51,027 bases of DNA, from contig NZ_JABETO010000012.1 in assembly GCF_013055795.1 (NCBI RefSeq), forward strand, positions 81,093 to 132,119, in the 5' to 3' direction. A program made the translations under genes and the position numbers. Shown in pieces: positions 1 to 7,578 of this stretch. The first letter of the stretch is position 1. The number at the start of each line of letters is the position of its first letter. This DNA is from Streptomyces sp. I05A-00742. Its GTDB lineage: Bacteria > Actinomycetota > Actinomycetes > Streptomycetales > Streptomycetaceae. The notes under the pieces were generated by a model that saw only the letters and a program-made list of their open reading frames with translations, was not told the DNA's origin and ran no database searches.

Positions 1-85
1 CGACGAGGGCGACGAGGGCGACGAGGGCGACGAGGGCGACGGCAAGAGCGTCGCCACCGGCATGAAATCCAGGGGGCAAGGATGA
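1..85 (+). CDS. C-terminal tail of an upstream gene, probably the ABC-2 exporter ATPase (partial)
   Basis: An open frame enters from the left edge and stops with TGA at 83-85. It overlaps the ATG of the next gene (ATGA at 82-85), the usual sign of translational coupling. The visible peptide is an acidic Asp-Glu-Gly repeat followed by GKSVATGMKSRGQG. No catalytic motif lies in the window. The identity as the nucleotide-binding subunit is inferred only from the coupled ABC-2 permease downstream; DrrA-type ATPases often end in variable low-complexity tails. Confidence 0.6.
   Translation, partial: DEGDEGDEGDEGDGKSVATGMKSRGQG
2..37 (+). repeat. Four tandem copies of a 9-nt unit (gacgagggc) inside the upstream CDS
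   Basis: The unit is repeated exactly four times at 2-10, 11-19, 20-28 and 29-37 and encodes (DEG)4. The array may start before the window. Because the unit is a multiple of three, copy-number change would alter tail length without shifting frame. Confidence 0.9.
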
Positions 86-843
86 CCGCGTACTTCCTCG
101 GCGACACCGCTGTTCTCACGAAGCGGACACTGCTCCATGTCACACGCAGCGTGGACACCATCATCACCACCGTCATCACGCCGGTCGCCATGATGCTGAT
201 GTTCGTCTACGTGTTCGGCGGCGCGATCGAGACAGGGTCGGCCTCGTACGTGAACTACATGCTGCCCGGCATCCTGCTCATCACGATCGTGTCAGGCGTC
301 TCCTACACCGCGTACCGGCTGTTCACCGACTTGAAGAGCGGGATCTTCGAGCGATTCCAGTCCATGCCGATCGCACGGTCGGGCGTGCTGTGGGCACACG
401 TCCTCACGTCCCTGGTCGCCAACCTGATCTCGCTCGTGATCGTCGTGGGCGTCGCTCTGCTCATGGGCTTCCGCTCGGGGGCGGGAGCACCGGTATGGCT
501 CGCGGTCGTCGGCATCCTGCTCCTGTTCACTCTGGCGCTGACCTGGATCGCCGTGATTCCCGGGCTCTCGGCGGCGTCGGTCGAGGGCGCGGGGGCGTTC
601 GCCTACCCGCTCATCTTCCTGCCGTTCCTCAGCTCGGCGTTCGTACCCACGGGGACCATGCCCGGCCCGGTGCGCTGGTTCGCCGAGCACCAGCCGGTGA
701 CGTCGATCGTCAACACGATCCGCGACCTGCTCGCCCGGCAGCCGGTCGGCGACGACATCTGGACCGCACTCGCGTGGTGCGCCGGCATCCTCGTCGTGGC
801 GTACTTCTTCGCGATGGCCACCTATCGCCGGAAGATCGCCTGA
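82..843 (+). CDS. ABC-2 type (DrrB-like) exporter permease
   Basis: This 253-residue integral membrane protein should form the channel of an ABC exporter for a drug or other hydrophobic compound. Six hydrophobic segments are visible, at roughly residues 25-50, 60-80, 105-130, 138-160, 168-190 and 228-247. The family-typical patterns VMLMFVYVFGG and SFVPTGTMPGPVRWFAEHQPVT match DrrB/ABC-2 permeases, and the length is normal for the family. It is coupled to the upstream frame by an ATGA overlap and is followed after 14 nt by a MerR regulator, so the three genes probably form one unit with the regulator controlling the exporter. The substrate cannot be deduced. Confidence 0.9.
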   Translation: MTAYFLGDTAVLTKRTLLHVTRSVDTIITTVITPVAMMLMFVYVFGGAIETGSASYVNYMLPGILLITIVSGVSYTAYRLFTDLKSGIFERFQSMPIARSGVLWAHVLTSLVANLISLVIVVGVALLMGFRSGAGAPVWLAVVGILLLFTLALTWIAVIPGLSAASVEGAGAFAYPLIFLPFLSSAFVPTGTMPGPVRWFAEHQPVTSIVNTIRDLLARQPVGDDIWTALAWCAGILVVAYFFAMATYRRKIA

Positions 844-857
844 GGCAGGCTGAGCCC

Positions 858-1649
858 ATGCTCACGATCAGCCAACTCGCGGCGTACGCCGGGGTGACGG
901 TGCGGGCTGTACGCCACTACCACGGGATCGGGCTGCTGCCGGAGCCCGAACGCGACCGGTCCGGGTACCGGACCTACGACGCCGCCGCGGTCGTGCGCCT
1001 GATCCGGATCCGCACCCTGGCCGACGCCGGCGTGCCGCTGGCCAGGGTGCAGGAACTCCTCGACGCCGGCCCGGAGGAGTTCGCCGAGGGCGTCCACGAG
1101 ATCGACAAGAACCTGGGTGCCGAGATACGGCGGCTGCGGGACACGCGCGGACGGCTCGCCCGGCTCGCCGCCGGAGAGCACCTGGCGCTCCCCCGGAGCG
1201 TCGTGGACTACCTGGACCGGGTGCGCGGTCTCGGCGTCGAGGAGCGGTACATCGAGATGGAGCGGGATGCCTGGATCATGATCGCCGCCCAGGTGCCGCA
1301 CCTGATCGACTCCGTGATCGCCAAGAAGCACGAGGAGCTGGACGACCCCGACATGGTGAAGCTCTACAGCCTTCTCAGCGGGGCACTCGACTGGCCGGCC
1401 GACGATCCCCGGGTCGTCGAGGTCGCCGACATCCTGGAGCGTCTGATGATTCGCGCCGTGGAGGCCGGCGAGGTGGGCGCCGACGGCTTCGACGACCAGT
1501 TCGTCGACCTGCTGGACTCGACCTTGGTCGAGTCATCACCGGGCGTCGTACGGTTGTTGGCGATCCTGCAGGGGCGTGGCTGGAGGGGCTGGACCCGCAT
1601 CGAGCGCGTGCCCGCCGGCAGGCTCAACACCGAGCTGCCGTCTTCTTGA
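858..1649 (+). CDS. MerR family transcriptional regulator
   Basis: This 263-residue protein begins MLTISQLAAYAGVTVRAVRHYHGIGLLP, the canonical MerR winged HTH, followed by SGYRTYDAAAVVRLIRIRTLADAGVPL and a dimerisation helix (about residues 75-115). No metal-binding Cys cluster is present, so a drug or organic-ligand sensor is more likely than a metal sensor. The C-terminal region of about 140 residues is helical and resembles the extended MerR proteins common in Streptomyces. It starts 14 nt after the permease stop. Local activation or repression of the exporter is inferred from position only. Confidence 0.9.
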   Translation: MLTISQLAAYAGVTVRAVRHYHGIGLLPEPERDRSGYRTYDAAAVVRLIRIRTLADAGVPLARVQELLDAGPEEFAEGVHEIDKNLGAEIRRLRDTRGRLARLAAGEHLALPRSVVDYLDRVRGLGVEERYIEMERDAWIMIAAQVPHLIDSVIAKKHEELDDPDMVKLYSLLSGALDWPADDPRVVEVADILERLMIRAVEAGEVGADGFDDQFVDLLDSTLVESSPGVVRLLAILQGRGWRGWTRIERVPAGRLNTELPSS

Positions 1650-1691
1650 AGGGCACCTGTCCTCGGACGGTCCGCGGTCGCGTTCAGTATC

Positions 1692-2340
1692 CGGTGGACC
1701 GAGTTGCTGGCCCCGGGGGCCCGGCGCGATCACGCTGCGCGCCATCGCCCGCGAGACGGACATGACCGCCAACGCCATCCACGGCTGCTTCGCCACCCGC
1801 GACGACCTGGTCACCACGCTCATCAACGACGTGCACACCTCGCTCGCCGACGCTCTGGACGCGGCCCGGGACACCGTCCCCACCGCTGATCCGGCCGACC
1901 GGATCCAGGTATGGGCACGCACCTTCCGGGGCTGGGCACTGGCCCACCCCGACGGCTTCCGCCTCATCTACGGCGACCCCGTACCCGGCTGCACCGCCCC
2001 CGAGGGCGGCGCCGCCCCGGACGCCGCCCGGCGGCTCTGCACCGGCCTCACCGCCCTCGCGGCCACCGCCTGGCCGCACGCCGAACACCCCTGGACGGGC
2101 GGCGACTTCCAGTGGTCCGACTTCGACCCCGGCCTCCTCGACAAGGTCCGCCCGGCGCTCCCCGACCTCCCGCCCGCCGCCGTGGCCCTCGCCCTGCGCA
2201 TCCGGGGCCACCTGCACGGCCTGGTGTCACTGGAGATCTACGGCCACCTGCGCACCCGGACCATGAACCCGGACAAGCTCTTCCGCGAGGAACTGGCTCA
2301 GCTCGTCCGGTCGTTGGGCATCGCGCCGAAGGGCTGCCGG
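1692..2340 (+). pseudogene. TetR/AcrR regulator remnant (WHG-type C-terminal domain), truncated and frameshifted
   Basis: The frame reading LRAIARETDMTANAIHGCFATRDDLV is the second half of a TetR HTH. The following WARTFRGWALAHPDGFRLIYGDPVPG is typical of WHG-domain TetR proteins. The beginning of the HTH (about 20-25 residues) is missing. The residues that should precede it (ELLAPG, about 1701-1718) sit in another frame, displaced by one base within the G run at 1715-1719. No start codon or ribosome site fits. At the other end the natural C-terminus (about 2330) runs without a stop into non-homologous sequence. I read this as a dead gene cut at both ends. Confidence 0.7.
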
Positions 2341-2710
2341 CTTCCGGAAACCCCGAGCCCGCCCCTACAGCAGCGCAGGGCCGGCGCACCGGTCTGCCGT
2401 GAGCCGAACCGGAGCTCAACCCATGTCGCGCTCGTATTCCGGTGGCACCCCCGGGGGTTCGTCCAGCAGTCGTCGTGCTCCAGCCGGGCGCTGAACTCCC
2501 CGAGGAGGGCGCTCGCTTCGTCGCTCACAAGACCTTCTTCGTCATCGTGTTCTCAGGTTGGAAGGGCCGTCCAGTCGGCCCAACCGGGTTGCACATCCCG
2601 GGCAGTGGACCGGCGGGCACCTTCGGGACCAGGTCGTGGGCGGTGGAGGAGCGCAGAGCCGGGCGCTTCCTGGCCGCCACTCCCAGCTGTTCAAGCATTG
2701 AGCGGGCCCG
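2341..2710. other. Gap without a supportable gene
   Basis: Between the TetR remnant and the convergent ankyrin gene no reading frame has a recognisable family match or a ribosome site. A minus-strand frame starting at 2528 (MSDEASALLGEFSARLEHDDCW) reads plausibly for about 35 residues and may be the 5' remnant of a lost gene, but I cannot name it. Confidence 0.5.
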
Positions 2711-4081
2711 TCAGATCCCGTCGGGCCGGTTGCGCCGGCGGTAGTCGGAGAGGGCGTGCACGCGGTGGTCCAGATCGAAGTCGGGGCCGAGCGGGCCGAC
2801 GCGTTCGTAGGCCCACTCGGTACGCGGGTCGTCGCGGATGGCGAGGGCGTAGGCCGCCTCCAGTCGCACAAGCTGGTCCTCCTCGTCCAGAAGGGCAGCG
2901 AGGGCGTCCGCGACGGCGGCCGTCCGGTCGCGGGAGCCGGAGAGGGACTCGGCCGCACGGACCCGGACCCAGAGGTCGGGGTCCCGGATCAGGGTGAGCA
3001 GGGTCTCCCGGCCAACCGGGGTGAGATCGCCTCGGGTGGCGAAATACCCGGCGACGGCGACCCGAACCCCCGAGTCGGGGTCGCGCGACAGGGCGAGCAC
3101 GGTGGTGACGACGACCTCGCTCGGCGGGGTCTCGCGCTGGATCAGGCAGAACACCGCCTCACGGCGGACGCGCGGGTCCGGGTGGTCGGCGTACCGGAGG
3201 CCGATGGCCCCTTCGTCGGGGTGGCCGTAGTCCGTGTAGACGTCCAAGACGCTGGCGAGCACCTCGCCGTCCGGCTCGTCGAGCACCCATTCCGCCACCA
3301 ACTCAGCTTCCCGCACGGCGTCCTGGCGGTCGAAGACCTCCCCCGAGGAGTTCCGGGACCACAGGACGCCGGCGAGAAACCGGCGGTGGACGGGGTCGGG
3401 GTGGTGGCGCAGGCCCGCCAGAGCGGGCCAGTCCTCCGGATCATGGCGGGAGGCGAGGATGTAGCGGGCGGTGGACCAGTTGGCGTGCAAATCGTCCAGA
3501 TACGGGACGGCTCGCGCCACAAGCTCCGCCACCGGCGTCAGAATGCCGAACTCCCGCTCCAGGTCCGTGAGAACGCCGCTGTGGCCCGCCCGGACGGTGA
3601 GCCCGCCGAGGGAGACCTCCTCGATGTCCGTGTACTTGTTGTCGTCCTTGACCAGGCGCCGGGTGGCCGGGCCCGCGGCCCCCGTGCGGCGGCGCAGCTC
3701 CTCGTCCTCCCCCGTCTCGTACCAGTGCCGGGCGAGGCCGAGCAGCCGCTTCCGGTCGGCTGCGGAGAGCCGCAGCCGGGGGTCCTTGCCGAGCACGGCG
3801 CCGACCAGCGCCGGGGAGCCCAGGTCGACAGCGCGCAGGAGCGGTGTCGTGCCGTCCGGCAGCTCGACGTCGGAGTCTGCGCCGCCCTCCGTCAGAGCAT
3901 CGGCGGTCTCGTGGTCGAAGCCGGCCACGGCGGCGCAGAGCACCGGGAGGCCGTCGGGGCCCGGAGCGTCCGGATCAGCGCCGTCCCTCAGACATGCCCG
4001 TACCGCGTCGGAGTCCTTGGACGCCACGGCTGCCATGAGCCGGTCGTTCAGGTCGTTGAGGTCATGCTGCGGTGCTGTCAT
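2711..4081 (-). CDS. Ankyrin-repeat plus HEAT-repeat protein
   Basis: This 456-residue protein has no signal peptide or membrane segment. Residues about 9-110 carry ankyrin repeats (for example DAVRACLRDGADPDAPGPDGLPVL and ALTEGGADSDVELPDGTTPLL). Residues about 215-450 carry HEAT/armadillo-like helical repeats (HPDPRVRREAVFCLIQR, DPDSGVRVAVAGYFATR, DPDLWVRVRAAESL, DQLVRLEAAYALAIR). Both repeat classes bind proteins, so the product is probably a scaffold or inhibitor; no catalytic domain is seen. The ATG is preceded by a strong aggaggggg ribosome site. The ankyrin-HEAT combination recurs in Streptomyces, but its role is unknown to me. Confidence 0.85.
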   Translation of the reverse strand: MTAPQHDLNDLNDRLMAAVASKDSDAVRACLRDGADPDAPGPDGLPVLCAAVAGFDHETADALTEGGADSDVELPDGTTPLLRAVDLGSPALVGAVLGKDPRLRLSAADRKRLLGLARHWYETGEDEELRRRTGAAGPATRRLVKDDNKYTDIEEVSLGGLTVRAGHSGVLTDLEREFGILTPVAELVARAVPYLDDLHANWSTARYILASRHDPEDWPALAGLRHHPDPVHRRFLAGVLWSRNSSGEVFDRQDAVREAELVAEWVLDEPDGEVLASVLDVYTDYGHPDEGAIGLRYADHPDPRVRREAVFCLIQRETPPSEVVVTTVLALSRDPDSGVRVAVAGYFATRGDLTPVGRETLLTLIRDPDLWVRVRAAESLSGSRDRTAAVADALAALLDEEDQLVRLEAAYALAIRDDPRTEWAYERVGPLGPDFDLDHRVHALSDYRRRNRPDGI

Positions 4082-4175
4082 CTGCCCCCTCCTGATGCAC
4101 CGTTGCCCAGCTTGTCGCCGGGCGACGGCCGACGAGTCCGAGCAGCCGCTCCAGGGCAGGTGAGCCCTCGGAGAT
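4062..4175 (-). pseudogene. Possible 3' remnant of an atypical SDR/NmrA-like gene
   Basis: One minus-strand frame reads SPALERLLGLVGRRPATSW and then ends at a TGA (4062-4064) lying inside the start of the ankyrin gene. The pattern of a short helix, then GRRPATSW, then the end resembles NmrA-type C-termini. No upstream part of such a gene is present. The overlap of its stop with the start at 4081 would fit an ancestral coupled gene pair. The evidence is a short match from memory, so this is tentative. Confidence 0.2.
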
Positions 4176-4201
4176 CTCCACCACCGAAGCCAACGAACTC
4201 C

Positions 4202-4387
4202 TCAGCCGTGCAGTGTCCAGTCGGCACACGGCGTAGGAAGAGGAAGCTGGTCCGGGCCGACCTGCGCAATCACGGCTCCCGGGGTGGCGAGGGCACGGCG
4301 GTCCAACTCTCCGATGTCCGCGGCCGCGACACTAACTTCGGTCTCGCTTTTGGGCCACCCATTTTTTTTCCGGGGCGCATCAGCCAT
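4202..4387 (-). pseudogene. N-terminal fragment of a TIGR03086-type (DinB-like) protein
   Basis: The 61-residue frame contains IGELDRRALATPGAVIAQV followed by LPLPTPCADWTLHG and then a stop. This is the beginning of the TIGR03086 metal-binding family (LDRRAL, then QL-x-PTPC-x-WT), which normally continues for another 130 residues with a metal-binding His. The rest is absent and no other frame resumes it. A run of eight T at about 4365 lies in the first codons. It is probably a relic cut by a deletion. Confidence 0.6.
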
Positions 4388-5304
4388 CCCGATGCTGTCG
4401 GGGGTGGAGGTTCCCGAAACGCACCAAGTAGCCGCAGCTGCTGCGGGTTTCGGTCCGGTACCGCAGCAAGCCCGGGGGCTCAGTGGTCATCCAGTAGCCG
4501 GTCGGGGCAGCCGGGGTGACGGCTGCCACTGCCATCCGGCGCGTGTTGGCTGCGTGTGTCGAGACGGGCACCACTCTCCCCACCGAGTGCATCTGCCAGT
4601 ACGACGCCTAGGCGTCGGGGAGTTCGTCCGAGGGGTTCCCCTCCAGCGGCTCCTCAGGCGGCGCTTCCGGCGTCCGATCTCGGTCCGGTGACCCATCTCA
4701 GGTGGGTGTCGGAGATCTTGTGCTCATTGGCCGGCTTGCCCGGAGCGGGCGATACGACCATCACCGGGAGACCCTCACCGTGCGGCCCCCTGGAAGGGGT
4801 AGTGGTGGGCGGTGCGTGGACTGCTGTCCCCCTCTCGGTCCACCGGCGTGCACCCGGTACGCGGGCAGGTACAGGACAACGGGGTGCGGCTTTGAGGCGT
4901 GGAGCGCGGTTCCCCTGGTCAGGGGCATATCGGCGCTTGTTGCCGAGAGAGTTCGATCGGGTGGCCGGGATTCGCGGTTGACGGAATGTCGTGCCGCCCG
5001 GGCGGAATTCACCTCAAAGAAACGGAGGCGGCTGGTTTGCCGCCGGTTCTCCAGCACCTGAAGCCGACGGCTCCCGCCTCCTTGTCCGGGTCGGGAACAC
5101 CCGTCGCCCACAGCCTTCCGGTCGGTTGTTCCGATGGTTTGACTTGCCTTCCATGCGTCTGTACTTCTCTCCTCGTCACCGCGAAGCTCCTGGCCTGCGG
5201 GGCTTCCAGCCGCCGGTGAATCGGTCGGCCTTCGCCCCACGTTGGGCCGGGGACGCATTCCTCGGAAGGGCCGGGACTCCTTCCCTGTTCGGAAAGGCAC
5301 GTGC
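4388..5304. other. Non-coding or decayed stretch before the small secreted gene cluster
   Basis: About 0.9 kb in which no frame carries a family signature, a ribosome site or a consistent coding pattern. Overlapping frames on both strands are GC-driven. The last 60 bases hold the leader of the first secreted-protein gene, including ggaaagg at about 5291-5297. I see no clear promoter. Confidence 0.5.
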
Positions 5305-5610
5305 ATGCGCTTCTCACCCGACCGGTATGTCCACGCGGGCGCGGGGGCGGGACTGAGACAAGCCGCCATGGCGCTCTGTGCAGCCACCCTGCTGGCGGGG
5401 GCCGGGGCGGCGCCCGCTGTCGCCGACACCAACTCCAGCACCGAGAAGTCCTCCCAAGTGCTGTGCAACGTGGTGCTGTTCTCGCCCGGCGCGCATCCTG
5501 ACGGCTGCCACAACGTCCAGGTCGCCGACCAGGGCCTGGTCAAGACGGGCACCACCAACGCAGGTCTGATCGACTACCTCCGCGCCGACCTCCTCGGGCT
5601 GCTGCCCTGA
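5305..5610 (+). CDS. Small secreted protein, paralogue 1 of 3 (ADTN...LIDY family)
   Basis: This is a 101-residue protein. The ATG at 5305 follows ggaaagg with an 8-nt spacer and gives a Sec-type signal peptide ending APAVA, with predicted cleavage before DTN. The mature part of about 61 residues starts DTNSSTEKSSQ and contains QVADQGLVKTGTTNAGLIDY. Unlike its two neighbours it has two cysteines about 13 residues apart, which could form a disulfide outside the cell. The two following genes share the start of the mature part and the LIDY block, so this is a tandem family. I do not recognise a described family (not a chaplin or rodlin by motif); the function is unknown. Confidence 0.75.
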   Translation: MRFSPDRYVHAGAGAGLRQAAMALCAATLLAGAGAAPAVADTNSSTEKSSQVLCNVVLFSPGAHPDGCHNVQVADQGLVKTGTTNAGLIDYLRADLLGLLP

Positions 5611-5671
5611 CCTACCGGCTCCCGGCGCGACCTCGCCCTGCAGCCGCGCCCCCTGCAAGTTCGGAGAAAGA

Positions 5672-5965
5672 GTGCAGCCCCCGATGCCCAACTTCCTGAC
5701 CCGCACCGCCGTTATCGCCGTGACGGTGGCCGCCTTGACCCCCGTCATGGCCGCCAGTGCGGACACCAACAAGAACCAGCAGGACTCCATGCGAAAGGGT
5801 CCGACGGCTTCGGTGCTGTCGCTCGTCGGCGGCAGCAGCAGTGGTGCGAGCGGGCAGATCGCTCACCAGGACATGGCCAAGGCTCACACCACCAACAACT
5901 CCCTCATCGACTACTGGGGCCAATCCGACGGAACCAGCGTGGCCAGTCATGGAGGCAAGAGCTAA
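5672..5965 (+). CDS. Small secreted protein, paralogue 2 of 3 (ADTN...LIDY family)
   Basis: A 97-residue product if started at GTG 5672 (ggag five bases upstream); an ATG at 5684 aligns better with the start of paralogue 3 but lies too far from the ribosome site. The signal peptide is LTRTAVIAVTVAALTPVMAASA, with cleavage before DTN. The mature part begins DTNKNQQDS, has a Ser/Gly-rich middle, then HQDMAKAHTTNNSLIDY, followed by a 16-residue tail ending HGGKS that the other copies lack. It contains no cysteine. It lies 61 nt after paralogue 1 in the same direction. Function unknown; secretion is inferred from the leader. Confidence 0.75.
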   Translation: MQPPMPNFLTRTAVIAVTVAALTPVMAASADTNKNQQDSMRKGPTASVLSLVGGSSSGASGQIAHQDMAKAHTTNNSLIDYWGQSDGTSVASHGGKS

Positions 5966-6065
5966 AGAAGAGAGCCAAGTGAACGAAGTCTGAGGTTGAT
6001 TGAGCCATCCGATGGGCGGGCCTGGCGCACTTGCGCGGCCACGGTCACGGTCTCGCCACCTGTGG

Positions 6066-6099
6066 GCGCCCGCCGTGCGGACCGGAGACCGGCGGGCGC
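6066..6099 (+). terminator. Hairpin between paralogues 2 and 3
   Basis: A 10-bp perfect stem (6066-6075 with 6090-6099, gcgcccgccg) encloses a 14-nt loop. There is no T run, as is usual for Streptomyces terminators. It suggests paralogue 3 is a separate transcription unit. Confidence 0.5.
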
Positions 6100-6164
6100 G
6101 TGCATCGGCCTATCCCTCGTCACTGACCATCCGGCCCCGAACATCACCTGAAGGAGAAGCCTGA

Positions 6165-6425
6165 ATGAGCGTCCTGACCCGAACCGCCGCCCTCGCCCTG
6201 GCCGTCGGCGCGTTCGCCCTGATCCCCGTCGGCTCAGCCTGCGCCGACACCAACAAGAACCTGCAGGAGTCCCAGATCAGCGGCGGTCTCGCCTACCTGC
6301 TCTCCCCCGCCGAGCCCGGCAACAACCTGCAAGTAGGCCGCCAGAACATGACCAAGACGCACACCGTCAACAACTCCCTCATCGACTACATCGAGCTCGC
6401 CGCCACCAAGGTCACCGCCCCCTGA
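6165..6425 (+). CDS. Small secreted protein, paralogue 3 of 3 (ADTN...LIDY family)
   Basis: An 86-residue protein with ATG at 6165 preceded by ggagaag. The signal peptide (MSVLTRTAALALAVGAFAL, ending GSACA) is very close to that of paralogue 2. The mature part starts DTNKNLQESQ, has a short variable middle, then RQNMTKTHTVNNSLIDY and a 12-residue tail. The only cysteine is in the signal peptide; it is in a weak lipobox-like context (SACAD), so lipidation is unlikely but not excluded. The mature protein is about 60 residues, too small for a typical enzyme; a structural, signalling or toxin-like role is possible but unproven. Confidence 0.75.
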   Translation: MSVLTRTAALALAVGAFALIPVGSACADTNKNLQESQISGGLAYLLSPAEPGNNLQVGRQNMTKTHTVNNSLIDYIELAATKVTAP

Positions 6426-6558
6426 CAGGTTGCACGAACGCGCACCCCCGTCGGCCGTCCCGGATTCCCGACAACCGGCTGCCGGACGGGCACCCGCAGC
6501 GTGCTGGTCAAGGAAGTCGGGATGACGCCGGTCGTCAGGCCGGGCGTGGTGGCGCTGA

Positions 6559-6870
6559 CCCGGGGCCCGGCTGGCTCAGGTCGATCAGGGCTACTTCCGG
6601 GCGGAGAACAACGCGGCGGGCAACGGCCTGTTCATCGAGGCCCAGGCGGAGATCGACGTCGTGCGGGCCTGGGGTGGCAACCTGATCGCGTCCGCAGACG
6701 GCGGACGGTTCACGCTCCCACCCCCGCGGATCGCCGGCATCTCCGACGCGAGGTTGTGGCGGACGAACACCGCGGCCGACTACGGGCCGTTTCAACCGGC
6801 CTCGAACCACACCATCCGCCTGGACCGCATGCGCGTCCACTGGGGCGACATGCTCCGCCTGGCAGGCTGC
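6559..6870 (+). pseudogene. Tn3-family transposase (DDE domain) remnant with internal deletion
   Basis: One frame reads ARLAQVDQGYFRAENNAAGN, then VVRAWGGNLIASADGGRF, which is the Tn3 TnpA block around the first catalytic Asp (the D of SADG). It then jumps directly to PRIAGISDARLWR, then ADYGP, and DRMRVHWGDMLRLAG, which in intact transposases lie about 100-200 residues further on. The junction is in frame at about 6718-6724. The gene lacks its N-terminal 600 or so residues and its C-terminus. No terminal repeats were recognised nearby. Confidence 0.8.
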
Positions 6871-7045
6871 GGCGGCTGCGGGACCCGCGCGACGACGACG
6901 GGTCCGACGACGGTGAGGACGAACAGCCGCGGACCCGTAGAGTCGGAAGGCGCCGGCCTGGCGACGCCGGGCCGCGGCGACCTGTGATCAGTGGCCGGGT
7001 TGGTTCTCGATTCGTGCCCTGGCTGGGTGGCTGGTCACTTGCCCA

Positions 7046-7537
7046 TCAGGTCCGAGGAGGCGCCGGCGGCGGCCCCCAATAGTCGTCGACCGCGTCGAAA
7101 TGCCGCACCATTCGACTGAATTCATTGTCGGTGTAGACCGTTCCGGCGAAGTCGAACTCCGGCTCCTCTCCTTCGTCCCATTCAAGCTGAGGCATGGTGA
7201 ACTCCTCATTGAACAGCATGTCCTCCAGCGTCACAATTCTGATGGCGCCGTCGAAGAGCCCGGAGTCCGAGATCATGTACGGGTCCCGTTTGGCTATGCG
7301 TTGACAGGTCTCCTCGTCGAGGCTTGATGTGAAGCACCAGTAGAGGTTGACGTTGCCGAGCGAGAGGTAGAACCGGCGCAGCTGCGTCGGCAAGGGCGTT
7401 CCGAAGCGGGCCTCCGCAGCCTTGATGGTGTCTTCGGGGACGGGATCGCCCACCTCGAATTCGACCAGTTCCAACAGGGGATCTCGCCGGATTTCCTCGG
7501 CCAGTTCTTCCAATTCCGCGCGAAAGTCGAAGTCCAT
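7046..7537 (-). CDS. SUKH (SMI1/KNR4-like) domain protein
   Basis: 163 residues from the ATG at 7537, which is preceded by gggagg at a good distance; a GTG at 7555 lies inside that ribosome site and is less likely. The protein is acidic. PVPEDTIKAAEARFGTPLP followed by LRRFYLSLGNVNLYW is the typical opening of SUKH domains, and the later IRIVTLEDMLF and DEGEEPEFDFAG fit the family's tail. SUKH proteins include immunity proteins against contact-dependent or secreted toxins. No toxin gene is adjacent here, so it may be an orphan immunity gene stranded among transposon debris. Confidence 0.65.
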   Translation of the reverse strand: MDFDFRAELEELAEEIRRDPLLELVEFEVGDPVPEDTIKAAEARFGTPLPTQLRRFYLSLGNVNLYWCFTSSLDEETCQRIAKRDPYMISDSGLFDGAIRIVTLEDMLFNEEFTMPQLEWDEGEEPEFDFAGTVYTDNEFSRMVRHFDAVDDYWGPPPAPPRT

Positions 7538-7578
7538 GGCGGGTGATCCTCCCACACGGCGCCCGGGGCGATGAGCAT

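Noticed and set aside
5305..6425. Assigning the small secreted trio to chaplins or rodlins
   Set aside because: Chaplins need the two-Cys, GN-rich 40-residue domain and rodlins the Asn-rich NGN pattern; neither is present.
7046..7537. Reading the SUKH gene as part of a toxin-immunity pair
   Set aside because: No polymorphic toxin or secretion gene lies next to it; the neighbours are transposon remnants, so the pairing cannot be supported.
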